This document shows positions 8,254-17,215 of a stretch of 64,000 nt of DNA, in pieces; positions within the stretch are counted from its first letter, which is position 1; each line of letters begins with the position of its first letter. The notes beneath the pieces were generated by a model, which worked only from the letters and a program-made list of their open reading frames with translations, searched no databases and had not been told where the DNA came from. The DNA lies in assembly GCF_902459735.1 (NCBI RefSeq), contig NZ_CABPRV010000003.1, positions 1 to 64,000 on the forward strand, read 5' to 3'. The position numbers and the translations under genes were made by a program. The DNA comes from Pandoraea capi (lineage in GTDB: Bacteria > Pseudomonadota > Gammaproteobacteria > Burkholderiales > Burkholderiaceae).

Positions 8254-9036
8254 TCAACCGCGCAAAAAGGCGTCGTAACCGGTCTTCACGATCAGCACCG
8301 CAAGCACGGCAAGAAACATGCGCCGCACGAAGCCCACGCCGTGCTTGAGCGCGAGACGGCTGCCGACCTGGCTGCCCAGCACGTTCATGACCGCCATGGC
8401 CGCGCCGAGCTGCCACCACACGTGCCCGCTCATGCCGAACAGCAGGAGTGCTGCCAGATTCGTCGCCACGTTCACGATCTTCGAGGACGCCGACGCGTTC
8501 ACGAAGTCCTGCCCGAACAGGCGTACGAACAGGAACACCAGGAAGCTGCCCGTGCCAGGGCCGAAGAAACCGTCGTAAAAGCCGATGGTGCCGCCCACGG
8601 CGATCGCCATGAGGGTCACCCCCGTGCCGCCCTTCACAGGGGCGTGAACGGTGCCGAAATCCTTTTTACGCAGGGTGTAGACCGCCACGGCCACGAGCAC
8701 GAACGGCAACACCTTGCGCAACACATCGGCCGGGACATGCGTGACGGCGTATGCGCCGCAGAACGAGAAGACGAAGGCGGCGAGCGTCGCGGGCAGCACG
8801 ATGGTCCAGCGCAACTGAATGCCGCGCGCGTAACGCAGCGCAGCCGAGGCCGTGCCCCAGATGCCGGCCATCTTGTTGGTGCCAAAGAGCAGCGGCGGCG
8901 CCGCATTCGGGAAGACGGCGAACAGCGTCGGCACGGAAATCAGTCCGCCGCCGCCCACGACCGCGTCGACCAGTCCGGCCAGGAAAGCTCCGCCCGCGAG
9001 CATCAGCAAATCGCTCAGCGCCCAACTCGTCAACAT
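8254..9036 (-). CDS. TSUP (TauE/SafE) family membrane permease
   Basis: A 260-residue membrane protein of the TauE/SafE/YfcA family, which moves sulfite, sulfoacetate or other small organic anions across the inner membrane. It has two repeats with the family signature (LAGLVDAVVGGGGLISVP near the N-terminus and GGTIGFYDGFFGPGTGSF in the second half) and seven to eight hydrophobic segments. The ATG at 9036 is preceded by gggga. It is transcribed alone, between two Liv transporters, with no neighbour that names the substrate. Confidence 0.87.
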   Translation of the reverse strand: MLTSWALSDLLMLAGGAFLAGLVDAVVGGGGLISVPTLFAVFPNAAPPLLFGTNKMAGIWGTASAALRYARGIQLRWTIVLPATLAAFVFSFCGAYAVTHVPADVLRKVLPFVLVAVAVYTLRKKDFGTVHAPVKGGTGVTLMAIAVGGTIGFYDGFFGPGTGSFLVFLFVRLFGQDFVNASASSKIVNVATNLAALLLFGMSGHVWWQLGAAMAVMNVLGSQVGSRLALKHGVGFVRRMFLAVLAVLIVKTGYDAFLRG

Positions 9037-9682
9037 ACATTCCCCATACACGACACCCCGAACCACCACCCCGCCCCGTGCTGCGAGGCCGGCCAGACGA
9101 AAACGGCGAGCATAGCGTTTTTATTCCGCATTGCGCGTACTAAAGCGGTGCGATTCTCGCAACACGGCGTAAAGGCCGGCCCGAACGCCCGTTTTGTGCG
9201 GGAAAACGGGGGAACGAAACTAGACACGAGTCACGCGCGAAGCGAGTTCGTTGACGGATACCAAGGGAGATGTCCTGAAGCAGGCGCTGCGATGAAAGGG
9301 ACAGGGATGGATGCTGCTCGCCAGCATCGTGATCGATGCGACCGTGGTGGCCATGGGGTGGCGCCAGGCGAAGGCTTCACGAACGCGCGAAGCACAATAT
9401 AAAAAGCGCTGTTGGAGTCTTCTCCAACAGCGCTTTCTTTTTTGGCGGTGCGCGTTATCGCGCTTGTTGTCTCCTCGTTCCTCGCCCCTATATCCTGCTG
9501 TGACGCGAACTGAGGGAGAGAATAAAGGAGCACCCAATGCACCACAAGTCAGCATTTACCCCTACGAATTAGGTTTTTTCTGACATTCATGCGCCAGGGT
9601 GATGAGCGGACGCCCCACAGGAGTGCATTTCCGCTCAAACGTCTTCCCGATTTCGCTCTTTTCGGGACGCCCAACCTCTCAT
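9037..9682. other. Intergenic region between TSUP gene and livM
   Basis: Contains the terminator at 9403-9443. Nothing else is recognised; short frames on both strands show no conserved sequence. Confidence 0.6.
9403..9443. terminator. Strong intrinsic terminator, 15-base-pair stem
   Basis: A perfect 15-base inverted repeat (9403-9417 and 9422-9436) with a four-base loop has T-rich sequence on the plus side and A-rich sequence on the other, so it can work in both directions. It lies about 240 bases beyond the livM stop and before the TSUP gene leader, insulating the two Liv operons. Confidence 0.88.
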
Positions 9683-10681
9683 TTATGAGTGCTGCGACAT
9701 CGCTCTGAAGAACCGGCTACGGGCCGTCAGTTCGCCCACCAGACCGCGCCGGAACGACAGCACGCAGATGATGAAGATCGCGCCGATGACGATCGTCACC
9801 GACTCGCCGAGCGTCTGGAACCACGTCACGCCGGTCGCCGTCGCCAGCCAGTTGCCGATATCGCCGAGCTTGTTCTCCAGCACGATGATGACTACGGCGC
9901 CGACCACCGGCCCGAGCATCGTGCCCAGACCACCGACCAGCGTCATCAGAATCACCATGCCCGACATCGTCCAGTGAACGTCGGTGAGCGTCTCGAAGCC
10001 GAGCACTACGGTCTTGGTCGAGCCGGCGAGTGCCGCAAGCGTCGCCGAGAGCACGAATGCCAGCAGCTTGAAGCGGTCGACGTCGTAGCCGAGCGAGATG
10101 GCGCGTGGCTCGTTCTCCTTGATCGCCTTGAGCACCTGCCCGAACGGCGAATGCACGATACGCATGATGAGCAGGAAACCCAGCGCACAGATCGCCAGCA
10201 CCACATAGTAGAGCGTCAGGTCCGAGTCGAGCGGCAACAGGCCGAACAGTGCGCCGCGCGGCACGCCTTGCAGGCCGTCTTCACCACCGGTGAACGGCGC
10301 TTGCAGACAGAAGAAGTAGAACATCTGGGCGAGTGCGAGCGTGATCATCGCGAAGTAGATGCCCTGACGCCGGATCGCCAGCAAGCCGATCACCAGCCCC
10401 AGCACGGCCCCGGCCACCACGCCCGCGAGAATGCCCACTTCCGGCGTGAAGCCGAGATTGCGAATCGCATAGCCGGTGACGTAACCCGCACTGCCGAAGA
10501 AGGCCGCGTGACCGAACGACAGCAGCCCCGTGAAGCCCAGCAGCAGATTGAACGCGCACGCGAAAAGCGCGAAGCACAGCACCTTCATGACGAAGACCGG
10601 ATAGGCGCCTGCGAACGGCGCCACGATCAGGGCAAGCAGCAAAAGGGAATACAGCACGCGTTGTTGCATCGGTTGTTGCAT
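9683..10681 (-). CDS. livM: Liv-type ABC transporter permease LivM (system 2)
   Basis: A 332-residue LivM-family inner-membrane permease with about ten hydrophobic segments and the family stretches FNLLLGFTGLLSFGHAAFFG, GIYFAMITLALAQMFYF and FGQVLKAIKENEPRAISLGY (the EAA-like loop that contacts the ATPase). Unlike system 1 it is not fused to an ATPase. The gap to the livH stop is 10 bases. An alternative start (MQQRVLYS) lies four codons later; the first ATG is kept. Confidence 0.93.
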   Translation of the reverse strand: MQQPMQQRVLYSLLLLALIVAPFAGAYPVFVMKVLCFALFACAFNLLLGFTGLLSFGHAAFFGSAGYVTGYAIRNLGFTPEVGILAGVVAGAVLGLVIGLLAIRRQGIYFAMITLALAQMFYFFCLQAPFTGGEDGLQGVPRGALFGLLPLDSDLTLYYVVLAICALGFLLIMRIVHSPFGQVLKAIKENEPRAISLGYDVDRFKLLAFVLSATLAALAGSTKTVVLGFETLTDVHWTMSGMVILMTLVGGLGTMLGPVVGAVVIIVLENKLGDIGNWLATATGVTWFQTLGESVTIVIGAIFIICVLSFRRGLVGELTARSRFFRAMSQHS

Positions 10682-10691
10682 TGTCCGCCCC

Positions 10692-11576
10692 TTACTTTTG
10701 TTTGCCGAACAGCCCAGCCGGGCGCAGCAGCAACACGATCACCATGATGAAGAACACCACGGTCGCCGAGGCTTCCGGGTAGAACACCTTGGTGAAGCCT
10801 TCGATCACCCCGAGCATCAGACCCGTGACGATGGAGCCCATGATGGAGCCCATCCCGCCGATCACGACCACCGCAAACACGGTGATGATCATCGACTGCC
10901 CCATGAGCGGCGAGATCTGGATGACGGGCGCGGCGAGCACACCGGCGAACGCGGCGAGCGAGACACCGAAGCCGTACGTGAGCGTGATCATCAGCGGCAC
11001 GTTCACCCCGAACGCTTCCACGAGCTTCGGGTTCTCCGTGCCCGCGCGCAAGTACGCACCGATCTTCGTCTTCTCGATGATGAACCACGTCGCGAAACAC
11101 ACCACGAGCGACGCGACGACCACCCAGGCCCGATAGTTCGGCATGAACATGAAGCCGAGGTTGGTCGCGCCGGACAGGGCTTCAGGGGCGTCGAACGGCT
11201 GACCGGACACGCCGTAGATCGAACGGAACACCCCTTCGAGCACGAGCGTGATGCCGAACGTCAGCAGCAGGCCGTAAAGATGATCGAGCTTGTAGATCCA
11301 GCGCAGCATGGTGCGCTCGATGACAATGCCGATGATGCCCACCACGACGGGGGCGAGAATCAGCATGACCCAATAGTTGAGGCCGAGATAATTGCCGCCC
11401 ATCCAGGCGAGCATGGCCCCCAGCATGAACAACGCGCCGTGCGCGAAGTTGATCACGTTGAGCAGGCCGAAAATCACCGCCAGGCCGAGACTCAGCATGG
11501 CGTAGAACGAGCCGTTCACAAGTCCCAGCAGCAGTTGGCTCAACAGCGCCGGTAGGGGGATGCCTAGTAATTCCAT
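10692..11576 (-). CDS. livH: Liv-type ABC transporter permease LivH (system 2)
   Basis: A 294-residue LivH-family permease of normal length, with LLGLVNGSFYAMLSLGLAVI and NVINFAHGALFMLGAMLAW at the N-terminus, the EAA-like loop TKIGAYLRAGTENPKLVEAF and a C-terminal LLRPAGLFGKQK. It forms the membrane channel with LivM, whose gene follows 10 bases later. It comes after the binding-protein gene in an operon of five. Confidence 0.94.
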   Translation of the reverse strand: MELLGIPLPALLSQLLLGLVNGSFYAMLSLGLAVIFGLLNVINFAHGALFMLGAMLAWMGGNYLGLNYWVMLILAPVVVGIIGIVIERTMLRWIYKLDHLYGLLLTFGITLVLEGVFRSIYGVSGQPFDAPEALSGATNLGFMFMPNYRAWVVVASLVVCFATWFIIEKTKIGAYLRAGTENPKLVEAFGVNVPLMITLTYGFGVSLAAFAGVLAAPVIQISPLMGQSMIITVFAVVVIGGMGSIMGSIVTGLMLGVIEGFTKVFYPEASATVVFFIMVIVLLLRPAGLFGKQK

Positions 11577-11673
11577 CGAAATCGATTCTCTGGCAGAAAG
11601 GTCGCGACGGGACAGGCGTCCCGCCGCTATCGTTGCATCGTGACTTGTTGTCTACGCGATGACGTTGCTGCGC

Positions 11674-12873
11674 TTACTTGAGCTTGCAGGTCGATTCAGC
11701 TTCCGTGGTGAAGGCCTTCTCACCCGGAATCGTGGCGACCACCTTGTAGTAGTCCCACGGCGCCTTCGACTCGGCCTTCGACTTCACCTGCATCAGGTAC
11801 ATGTCGTGGACCATCGTGCCGTCCTTGCGGATGTAACCCTTGCTGAACATGTCGTCGATCTTGATCTTGTGGAGCTGTTCCATGACCTTGTCGGCGTCCG
11901 TCGTGCCGGCGGCCTGTACGGCCTTCAGATACGTCGTCGTTGCCGAGTAGTCACCGGCTTGCAGGCTCGACGGCATCTTCTTCATCTTCTCGAAGTAACG
12001 CTTGGCGAAGGCGCGGGTCTTGTCGTCCTTGTCCCAGTACCAGCTGTCGGTCAGGTACATGCCTTCGGTGTTATCCAGACCGAGCGAGTGAATGTCGTTG
12101 ATGAACACGAGCAGACCGGCGATCTGCATCTTGCCCTTGATACCGAATTCCTTCGCCGCCTTGATCGCGTTGATGGTGTCGCCACCGGCGTTCGCAAGAC
12201 CGAGCACCTGCGCCTTGGAGTTCGCGGCTTGCAGCAGATAGGACGAGAAGTCCGAAGCGGACAGCGGGTGACGCACCTGACCGACCACCGTGCCGCCGTT
12301 GGCCTTCACCACGTCGGACGTGGACTTCTCCAGCGCGTGACCGAACGCGTAGTCAGCCGTCAGGAAGAACCACGACTTGCCGCCCGCCTTCACCACGGCC
12401 GAGCCCGTGCCGCGCGCGAGCGCAACGGTGTCGTACGCGTAGTGCACGCCGTACGGCTGGCACTGGTCGTTGGTGAGCGCATCGGAGCCGGCGCCGACGT
12501 TGATGTAGACCTTCTTCTTCTCGGCCGAGACCTTGTTCATCGCGAGACCGGTACCGGAGTTGGTACCGCCGATGAGCATGTCAACGCCCCCACGGTCGAA
12601 CCATTCGCGCGCCTTCGAGGCGGCGACGTCGGCCTTGTTCTGGTGATCGGCCGTGACCAGTTCCACCGGCTTGCCGAGCACCTTGCCGCCGAAGTCGGCG
12701 ATGGCCATCTTGATGGCCTCGGCACCGCCCTGCCCGTCGATGTCGGTGTACAGGCCCGACATATCGGTGATGAAACCGATCTTCACCGTGTTGCCATCAG
12801 CATGGGCCTGCGAGGCCATTGCCGCAAAACCGAACGCAGCCGCAACGGCCAACGCCTTCATCCGCATCGTCAT
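11674..12873 (-). CDS. livK: Liv-type periplasmic substrate-binding protein (system 2)
   Basis: A 399-residue exported binding protein: signal peptide MTMRMKALAVAAAFGFAAMA with cleavage after AHA, then NTVKIGFITDMSGLYTDIDG, the first strand of the type I binding fold. The ATG at 12873 is preceded by gaaggag at good spacing. A disulfide is possible between Cys in NDQCQPYG and the C-terminal STCKLK. It resembles the branch of Liv-type binding proteins often found with aromatic or dicarboxylic ligands in Burkholderiales; the ligand is not certain. Confidence 0.9.
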   Translation of the reverse strand: MTMRMKALAVAAAFGFAAMASQAHADGNTVKIGFITDMSGLYTDIDGQGGAEAIKMAIADFGGKVLGKPVELVTADHQNKADVAASKAREWFDRGGVDMLIGGTNSGTGLAMNKVSAEKKKVYINVGAGSDALTNDQCQPYGVHYAYDTVALARGTGSAVVKAGGKSWFFLTADYAFGHALEKSTSDVVKANGGTVVGQVRHPLSASDFSSYLLQAANSKAQVLGLANAGGDTINAIKAAKEFGIKGKMQIAGLLVFINDIHSLGLDNTEGMYLTDSWYWDKDDKTRAFAKRYFEKMKKMPSSLQAGDYSATTTYLKAVQAAGTTDADKVMEQLHKIKIDDMFSKGYIRKDGTMVHDMYLMQVKSKAESKAPWDYYKVVATIPGEKAFTTEAESTCKLK

Positions 12874-12952
12874 CTTCGTCTCCTTCGTGGATTTGATCGC
12901 CTGGGTCCATCGCCCGGCATGCGCGCTACGCGTGCGCGCCGGGTAGCTCACC

Positions 12953-13741
12953 TCATACGCCCAACAACTCGTGCAGCACCGGCATCTTCGTCTCCAGCTC
13001 CGGAGCGCCGAAGCGCTCCACGATCTTGCCGTGCTCCATCACATAGAAGCGATCGGCCAGCGGAGCCGCAAAACGGAAATTCTGTTCCACCATCACGATG
13101 GTGTAGCCCCGCGCCTTGAGCGTAGTAATCATGCGCGCCAACGTCTGCACGATCACCGGCGCGAGGCCTTCGGAGATTTCGTCGAGCAACAGCAGATTGG
13201 CGCCGGTGCGCAGAATGCGCGCGACCGCCAGCATCTGTTGCTCGCCGCCTGACAGGCGCGTGCCCTGACTGTGGCGTCGCTCTTTCAGGTTGGGAAACAT
13301 GTCGTAGATCTCGTCGAGCGACATGCCGCGCCCGCCGTCTTCGCGACGATTGCCGCTCATGCCGATGTACGGCGGCAGCAGCAAGTTCTCCTCGCACGAG
13401 AGGCTGGCGAAAATGCCGCGCTCTTCGGGGCAATAGCCCACGCCGTGATGCGCGACCTTGTACGTCGGCAGATGAATCGTCTCCTCACCCCCGATGCGAA
13501 TCGATCCCTGACGCTGGCCGGTCAGGCCCATGATCGCGCGCAGCGTGGTGGTACGCCCGGCGCCGTTGCGACCGAGCAGCGTGACGACTTCGCCACGCCC
13601 GACCGTGATATCCACGCCGTGCAGGATGTGCGACTCGCCGTACCAGGCCTGAAGCCCTTCGACTTCCAGCGCCGGAACGTTCGTCCCGTTCTTGCGCTCG
13701 CCACCCTGATTGCCACCGTTACCGTACATAGCCGTCCTCAC
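12953..13741 (-). CDS. livF: Liv-type ABC transporter ATPase LivF (system 2), Walker A Lys replaced by Arg
   Basis: A 262-residue ATPase of the LivF family: signature LSGGEQQMLAVARILR, Walker B LLLLDEISEGLAP, H-loop region MVEQNFRFAAPLAD. The Walker A reads GRNGAGRTTT, with Arg at residue 63 where Lys binds the ATP phosphates. The start is GTG at 13741, overlapping the livG stop by four bases (GTGA) with gggag upstream; an ATG four codons later is the alternative. LivG next door keeps a normal Walker A, so the heterodimer has at least one canonical site. Confidence 0.9.
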   Translation of the reverse strand: MRTAMYGNGGNQGGERKNGTNVPALEVEGLQAWYGESHILHGVDITVGRGEVVTLLGRNGAGRTTTLRAIMGLTGQRQGSIRIGGEETIHLPTYKVAHHGVGYCPEERGIFASLSCEENLLLPPYIGMSGNRREDGGRGMSLDEIYDMFPNLKERRHSQGTRLSGGEQQMLAVARILRTGANLLLLDEISEGLAPVIVQTLARMITTLKARGYTIVMVEQNFRFAAPLADRFYVMEHGKIVERFGAPELETKMPVLHELLGV

Positions 13742-14517
13742 CCGTGGGCTCCCTGCATTTCGCCTTCCGCCGTGCCCATGTAGGCTTCCATCACTTGCGG
13801 ATTCTTCGACACTTCGTGATACGGCCCTTCGGCAAGCACCTCGCCGCGCTGAAGCACGGTGATGGTGTCGGAGATGCCGGCAATCACGTTCATGTTGTGC
13901 TCGACCATCAGGATCGTGCGACCCGCCGAAACCTTCTTGATGAGCGCGGTGACGCGATCGACGTCTTCGTGCCCCATGCCTTGCGTGGGCTCGTCGAGCA
14001 ACATCAGTTCGGGCTCCATAGCAAGTGTGGTCGCGATCTCGAGCGCACGCTTGCGGCCGTAGGGCAATTCCACGGTAAGCGTATGCGCGAATTCGGTGAG
14101 GCCGACTTCCGCGAGCAGTTCCATCGCACGGGCGTCGAGCTGGCGCAGCGTACGGCTGCTGCTCCAGAAGTGGAACGCGGTGCCGAGGTTGCGTTGCAAG
14201 CCGATACGCACGTTCTCGAGCACGGTGAGGTGCGGGAACACGGCGGAAATCTGGAATGAGCGGATGATGCCGCGGCGCGCGATTTGCGCGGGCGCTTCGC
14301 GGGTGATGTCTTCACCGTTGAAGGTAATCGTCCCGGCGCTGGGGACGAGGAATTTCGTCAGCAGGTTGAAGCAGGTCGTCTTGCCGGCGCCGTTCGGGCC
14401 GATCAACGCATGAATGGTGCCGCGCGCGACGCGCAGGTCGACCCCGTTCACCGCAGTGAAGCCACGGAACTCCTTGGTGAGTCCGCGCGTTTCGAGAATG
14501 AAATCGTTGTTCGCCAT
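13738..14517 (-). CDS. livG: Liv-type ABC transporter ATPase LivG (system 2)
   Basis: A 259-residue ATPase of the LivG family: Walker A GPNGAGKTT, signature region LPYGRKRALEIATTLAM (the variant common in this branch), Walker B LMLLDEPTQGM and H-loop MVEHNMNVI. The ATG at 14517 has ggcaggag upstream; the longer frame to 14601 adds sequence unlike the family. It is the first gene of the system 2 operon livG-livF-livK-livH-livM and overlaps livF by four bases. Confidence 0.93.
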   Translation of the reverse strand: MANNDFILETRGLTKEFRGFTAVNGVDLRVARGTIHALIGPNGAGKTTCFNLLTKFLVPSAGTITFNGEDITREAPAQIARRGIIRSFQISAVFPHLTVLENVRIGLQRNLGTAFHFWSSSRTLRQLDARAMELLAEVGLTEFAHTLTVELPYGRKRALEIATTLAMEPELMLLDEPTQGMGHEDVDRVTALIKKVSAGRTILMVEHNMNVIAGISDTITVLQRGEVLAEGPYHEVSKNPQVMEAYMGTAEGEMQGAHG

Positions 14518-15214
14518 GTCTCCTGCCACATTCCTGGTTGGTGGTGCGAAGCATGGGGCGAATGCCGCAAGCCTGAGCATCATCGTCTGTGACAACCGCA
14601 AGGCAGACCGGTGACGCTATGGTTTGCGTCGTCGGCAGCAGGCCCCGCGTTCCCCAATGGGGCGCCGAATTCTTGGTTCGGTCGCCTATAAGGAATCGTT
14701 ATTGTGTGTGGTTTGCTGCAACGCGATCATTGGGATTTGCACTAGGCTTCGCACCCCTCGAAACACGCATGCGCACACGCATTGCAGAACGTTCGGTCAC
14801 ATGAGGCGAGCCTGCGCGCCGCCCTTGTGCGACAAGGCTTTTGCGGCACACGCAAACGGGCGCGCGATAGCCGAAATCGATCGGCTATCGTCGCGCACCT
14901 ACCGGACCATTAGGTATTACTACGTAAGTTTTTGGGAAAGCGGGACAGACGTTGCGAAACACGAGGCGACGATCAGGCAACCGACACTTCGGTTTTTTGT
15001 CGGCGCGCTTTCGTCAAATGGCGCGCAAGGCCCCAGGGCGGCCAAAATTTAAGAATATCTCCAAACCCACTATCGACTCCCCATGTAACGATCACTTGGT
15101 GCCTGCCGATGCCAACCGTTGCCCCACCAACAGTAGAAATGCCACGGTTTTTTGTCGAGCCAACGGCGGCGACGCGGACACGATATCGGCTAAACATCGG
15201 GGGAGACGATAGCA
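14518..15214. other. Intergenic region between Liv system 2 and the PhyH cassette
   Basis: No gene is supported. It must hold the minus-strand promoter of the livG operon and the plus-strand promoter of the 15.2 kb cassette. Base composition shifts to lower GC from about 14.9 kb rightward. The inverted repeat at 14865-14890 is the one clear structure. Confidence 0.55.
14865..14890. repeat. Ten-base inverted repeat upstream of the PhyH cassette
   Basis: cgatagccga-aatcga-tcggctatcg is a perfect 10-base stem, extended by gcg/cgc pairs after a one-base bulge. No T-run follows, so it is unlikely to be a terminator; an operator or a boundary element is possible. Confidence 0.55.
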
Positions 15215-15991
15215 ATGACTCAAGAGTATGTGTATCAATTCGATATCAACGGCTATGTGATCATTCCTGGAGCACTCTCGCCGTCGCACGTACGACGCTT
15301 GCAAAAGTACTGGTCTGCCAACCTGACAGCGCATCAGCTTTACGATGTGAACTTCGATTGGGGTGACGACTGGCGCGGACTGATCGATATCGATTCCGTC
15401 TATTCATTTCTCGATTTCGTATATCGATCCAAGTTCCGACTGGATCACATGTTCTGCGCCGACGAACGCTTCGTTAGCAGTGGCGGTCAATTGCACCATC
15501 AAGCCGATATGTTCGATGAAGGCATCTATTACTGGGTTCGGAACAAACGAATACATAGCGGCTTGGTTGCCGTCCAGTACGCGATATCGGACATACCTGA
15601 AACGACAAATCATTTCTGCTGCATCCCGGGCTCCCATCGAGCCAACTTCCCGGTTCCCGAGACATATCGAAGTCTCGCAAACAATGCGCTATTACGGCAT
15701 GTCGCCCTAAATGCCGGTGACGCCGTCATCTTCTCGGAAGCCCTGGTTCACGGCACCTTCAAAGTAAAAGACTCGGGCCCCAGACGAAGCGTATTTGCGA
15801 GATACATGAACAACCACTCATATTTCAGAAGACCAGCCTCACAGCGCGAGATCAATTCGCTACCGCCCACGCCGAATCACGCCGCAGCACCAAATGCGCA
15901 AGTCTTCTCAACAAGTGGGCTCACGGCCCGACAGAAACAATTGGTCGTCGAGCCCGCCTACGCTCGGGGACACGCACCGGTCAGGAGCTGA
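15215..15991 (+). CDS. PhyH-family non-heme iron oxygenase with atypical metal motif
   Basis: A 258-residue protein of the phytanoyl-CoA dioxygenase (PhyH) superfamily. FCCIPGSHRANFPVP (134-148) is the family's hallmark; EALVHGTFK supplies the distal iron-binding His (H179) and GPRRSVFARY (189-197) the Arg that holds 2-oxoglutarate. The proximal motif is not the usual H-x-D: residues 94-98 read HHQAD, so the carboxylate ligand is either displaced (D98) or missing. It begins a tight three-gene cassette with lower GC and more A/T-ending codons than its neighbours, which suggests transfer. The ATG at 15215 follows gggggagacgatagca. The substrate is unknown. Confidence 0.78.
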   Translation: MTQEYVYQFDINGYVIIPGALSPSHVRRLQKYWSANLTAHQLYDVNFDWGDDWRGLIDIDSVYSFLDFVYRSKFRLDHMFCADERFVSSGGQLHHQADMFDEGIYYWVRNKRIHSGLVAVQYAISDIPETTNHFCCIPGSHRANFPVPETYRSLANNALLRHVALNAGDAVIFSEALVHGTFKVKDSGPRRSVFARYMNNHSYFRRPASQREINSLPPTPNHAAAPNAQVFSTSGLTARQKQLVVEPAYARGHAPVRS

Positions 15992-15997
15992 ACCCCC

Positions 15998-17215
15998 ATG
16001 GAACCCATTAGCGTCAAGGCAATCGTTCGTAAGCACAACAGCGTCCTCTTTCTGACGAATCCTCGTGGCGAGTTGGAGTTACCTGGAGGGCGCCCGGAAT
16101 CTGGCGAATCACTTGAAACCGCATTAGCCCGCGAATTCGAAGAGGAATGCGGTGTCGCAATAACATCGGCAACCTATGTTGGCAGCCGTTCCTGCGAGGT
16201 CGTAACCGGCAAGCGCGTATTGCTCGTGTTCTTTGCGTGCTCCATCTCATCGGACAGCCCGATACTCAGTAACGAACATACGGCCTATGAATGGATCGAT
16301 GTAACCGCAGGGAAGCCGATCAACATGCCGAACTTTTACTGGCTCGCCTGCGCACAACCCAAAGAGATAGCGCCGCAACCGAACCGCCCCCCGATGGCAG
16401 CCAGTCATTACCCGTTATTTACGGGCGACGATGATCGGCAACGCCTTTCGATAACGTCCGAGATATACAACGCTGCAAGCATAGAATTCCTTCGACGTTA
16501 CACACCATCGACCGGGCACATGCTCGATGTCGGATGCGGACACGGCCAAATCACCCAATGGCTGGCAACGAACCACCCAGACGCCACGGTTATCGGAATG
16601 GACAACAATACCGAACAACTTGCGATGGCGAGGTCCTTTGCGATGGCAGCGGACGTCAAGAACATCACATTCGAACACGGCGACATCAATGACATCTTCA
16701 GCGTGTTCCCGCCAACTCCGACGTTCGATCTCATTACCTGTCGCTTCACACTATTGCATGTCGCGCACCGCGCGGCTGCAATAGACGCGCTAGTTCAGCT
16801 TCTCACCCCATCTGGTGTTCTGATTCTCGAAGAACCATCCTTAGAAAGCCTCTTTTGCATTCCAAACGTAGCCAGCTTTGAACGCGCCAACGCCGCAATA
16901 AGCGCGTACGGAAGGACCCAAGGCATCCGCTACGACTGTATCGACGACATTTGGTCACTGATCACAGACATGAACGTCAAGATTCAAGACGCCCGCTTTA
17001 GCCAACCGACGATCTGGAAAAAAGAGCACAAGCGACTAGTCAGCCTTTCGTTTAGTCAGTTTTCCCCACGCCTCGTTTCCGCTGGAATACTTGACGCATC
17101 AAGCGCACAAAGCATCCTCCAATCGCTCGATAACGAGTTCATGAGCGACCTTGTAATCTCCGGCGGATTACGAACGCTTCAGATTGCGATCTCGAAGCAT
17201 GAGGTGTCGCCATGA
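15998..17215 (+). CDS. Nudix hydrolase-SAM methyltransferase fusion
   Basis: A 405-residue two-domain protein. Residues 1 to about 125 are a Nudix domain with a complete Nudix box (G31-x5-E37-x7-R45-E46-x2-E49-E50-x-G52), which cleaves nucleoside diphosphates linked to another group. From about 150 to 390 comes a class I methyltransferase with motif I LDVGCGHGQ (176-184), an acidic loop after strand 2 (GMDNN) and the PSGVLILEEPS strand. Both active sites look intact. The gene starts six bases after the oxygenase stop and overlaps the next gene by four bases (ATGA). This pairing in one chain is unusual; the methylated product is unknown. Confidence 0.85.
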   Translation: MEPISVKAIVRKHNSVLFLTNPRGELELPGGRPESGESLETALAREFEEECGVAITSATYVGSRSCEVVTGKRVLLVFFACSISSDSPILSNEHTAYEWIDVTAGKPINMPNFYWLACAQPKEIAPQPNRPPMAASHYPLFTGDDDRQRLSITSEIYNAASIEFLRRYTPSTGHMLDVGCGHGQITQWLATNHPDATVIGMDNNTEQLAMARSFAMAADVKNITFEHGDINDIFSVFPPTPTFDLITCRFTLLHVAHRAAAIDALVQLLTPSGVLILEEPSLESLFCIPNVASFERANAAISAYGRTQGIRYDCIDDIWSLITDMNVKIQDARFSQPTIWKKEHKRLVSLSFSQFSPRLVSAGILDASSAQSILQSLDNEFMSDLVISGGLRTLQIAISKHEVSP

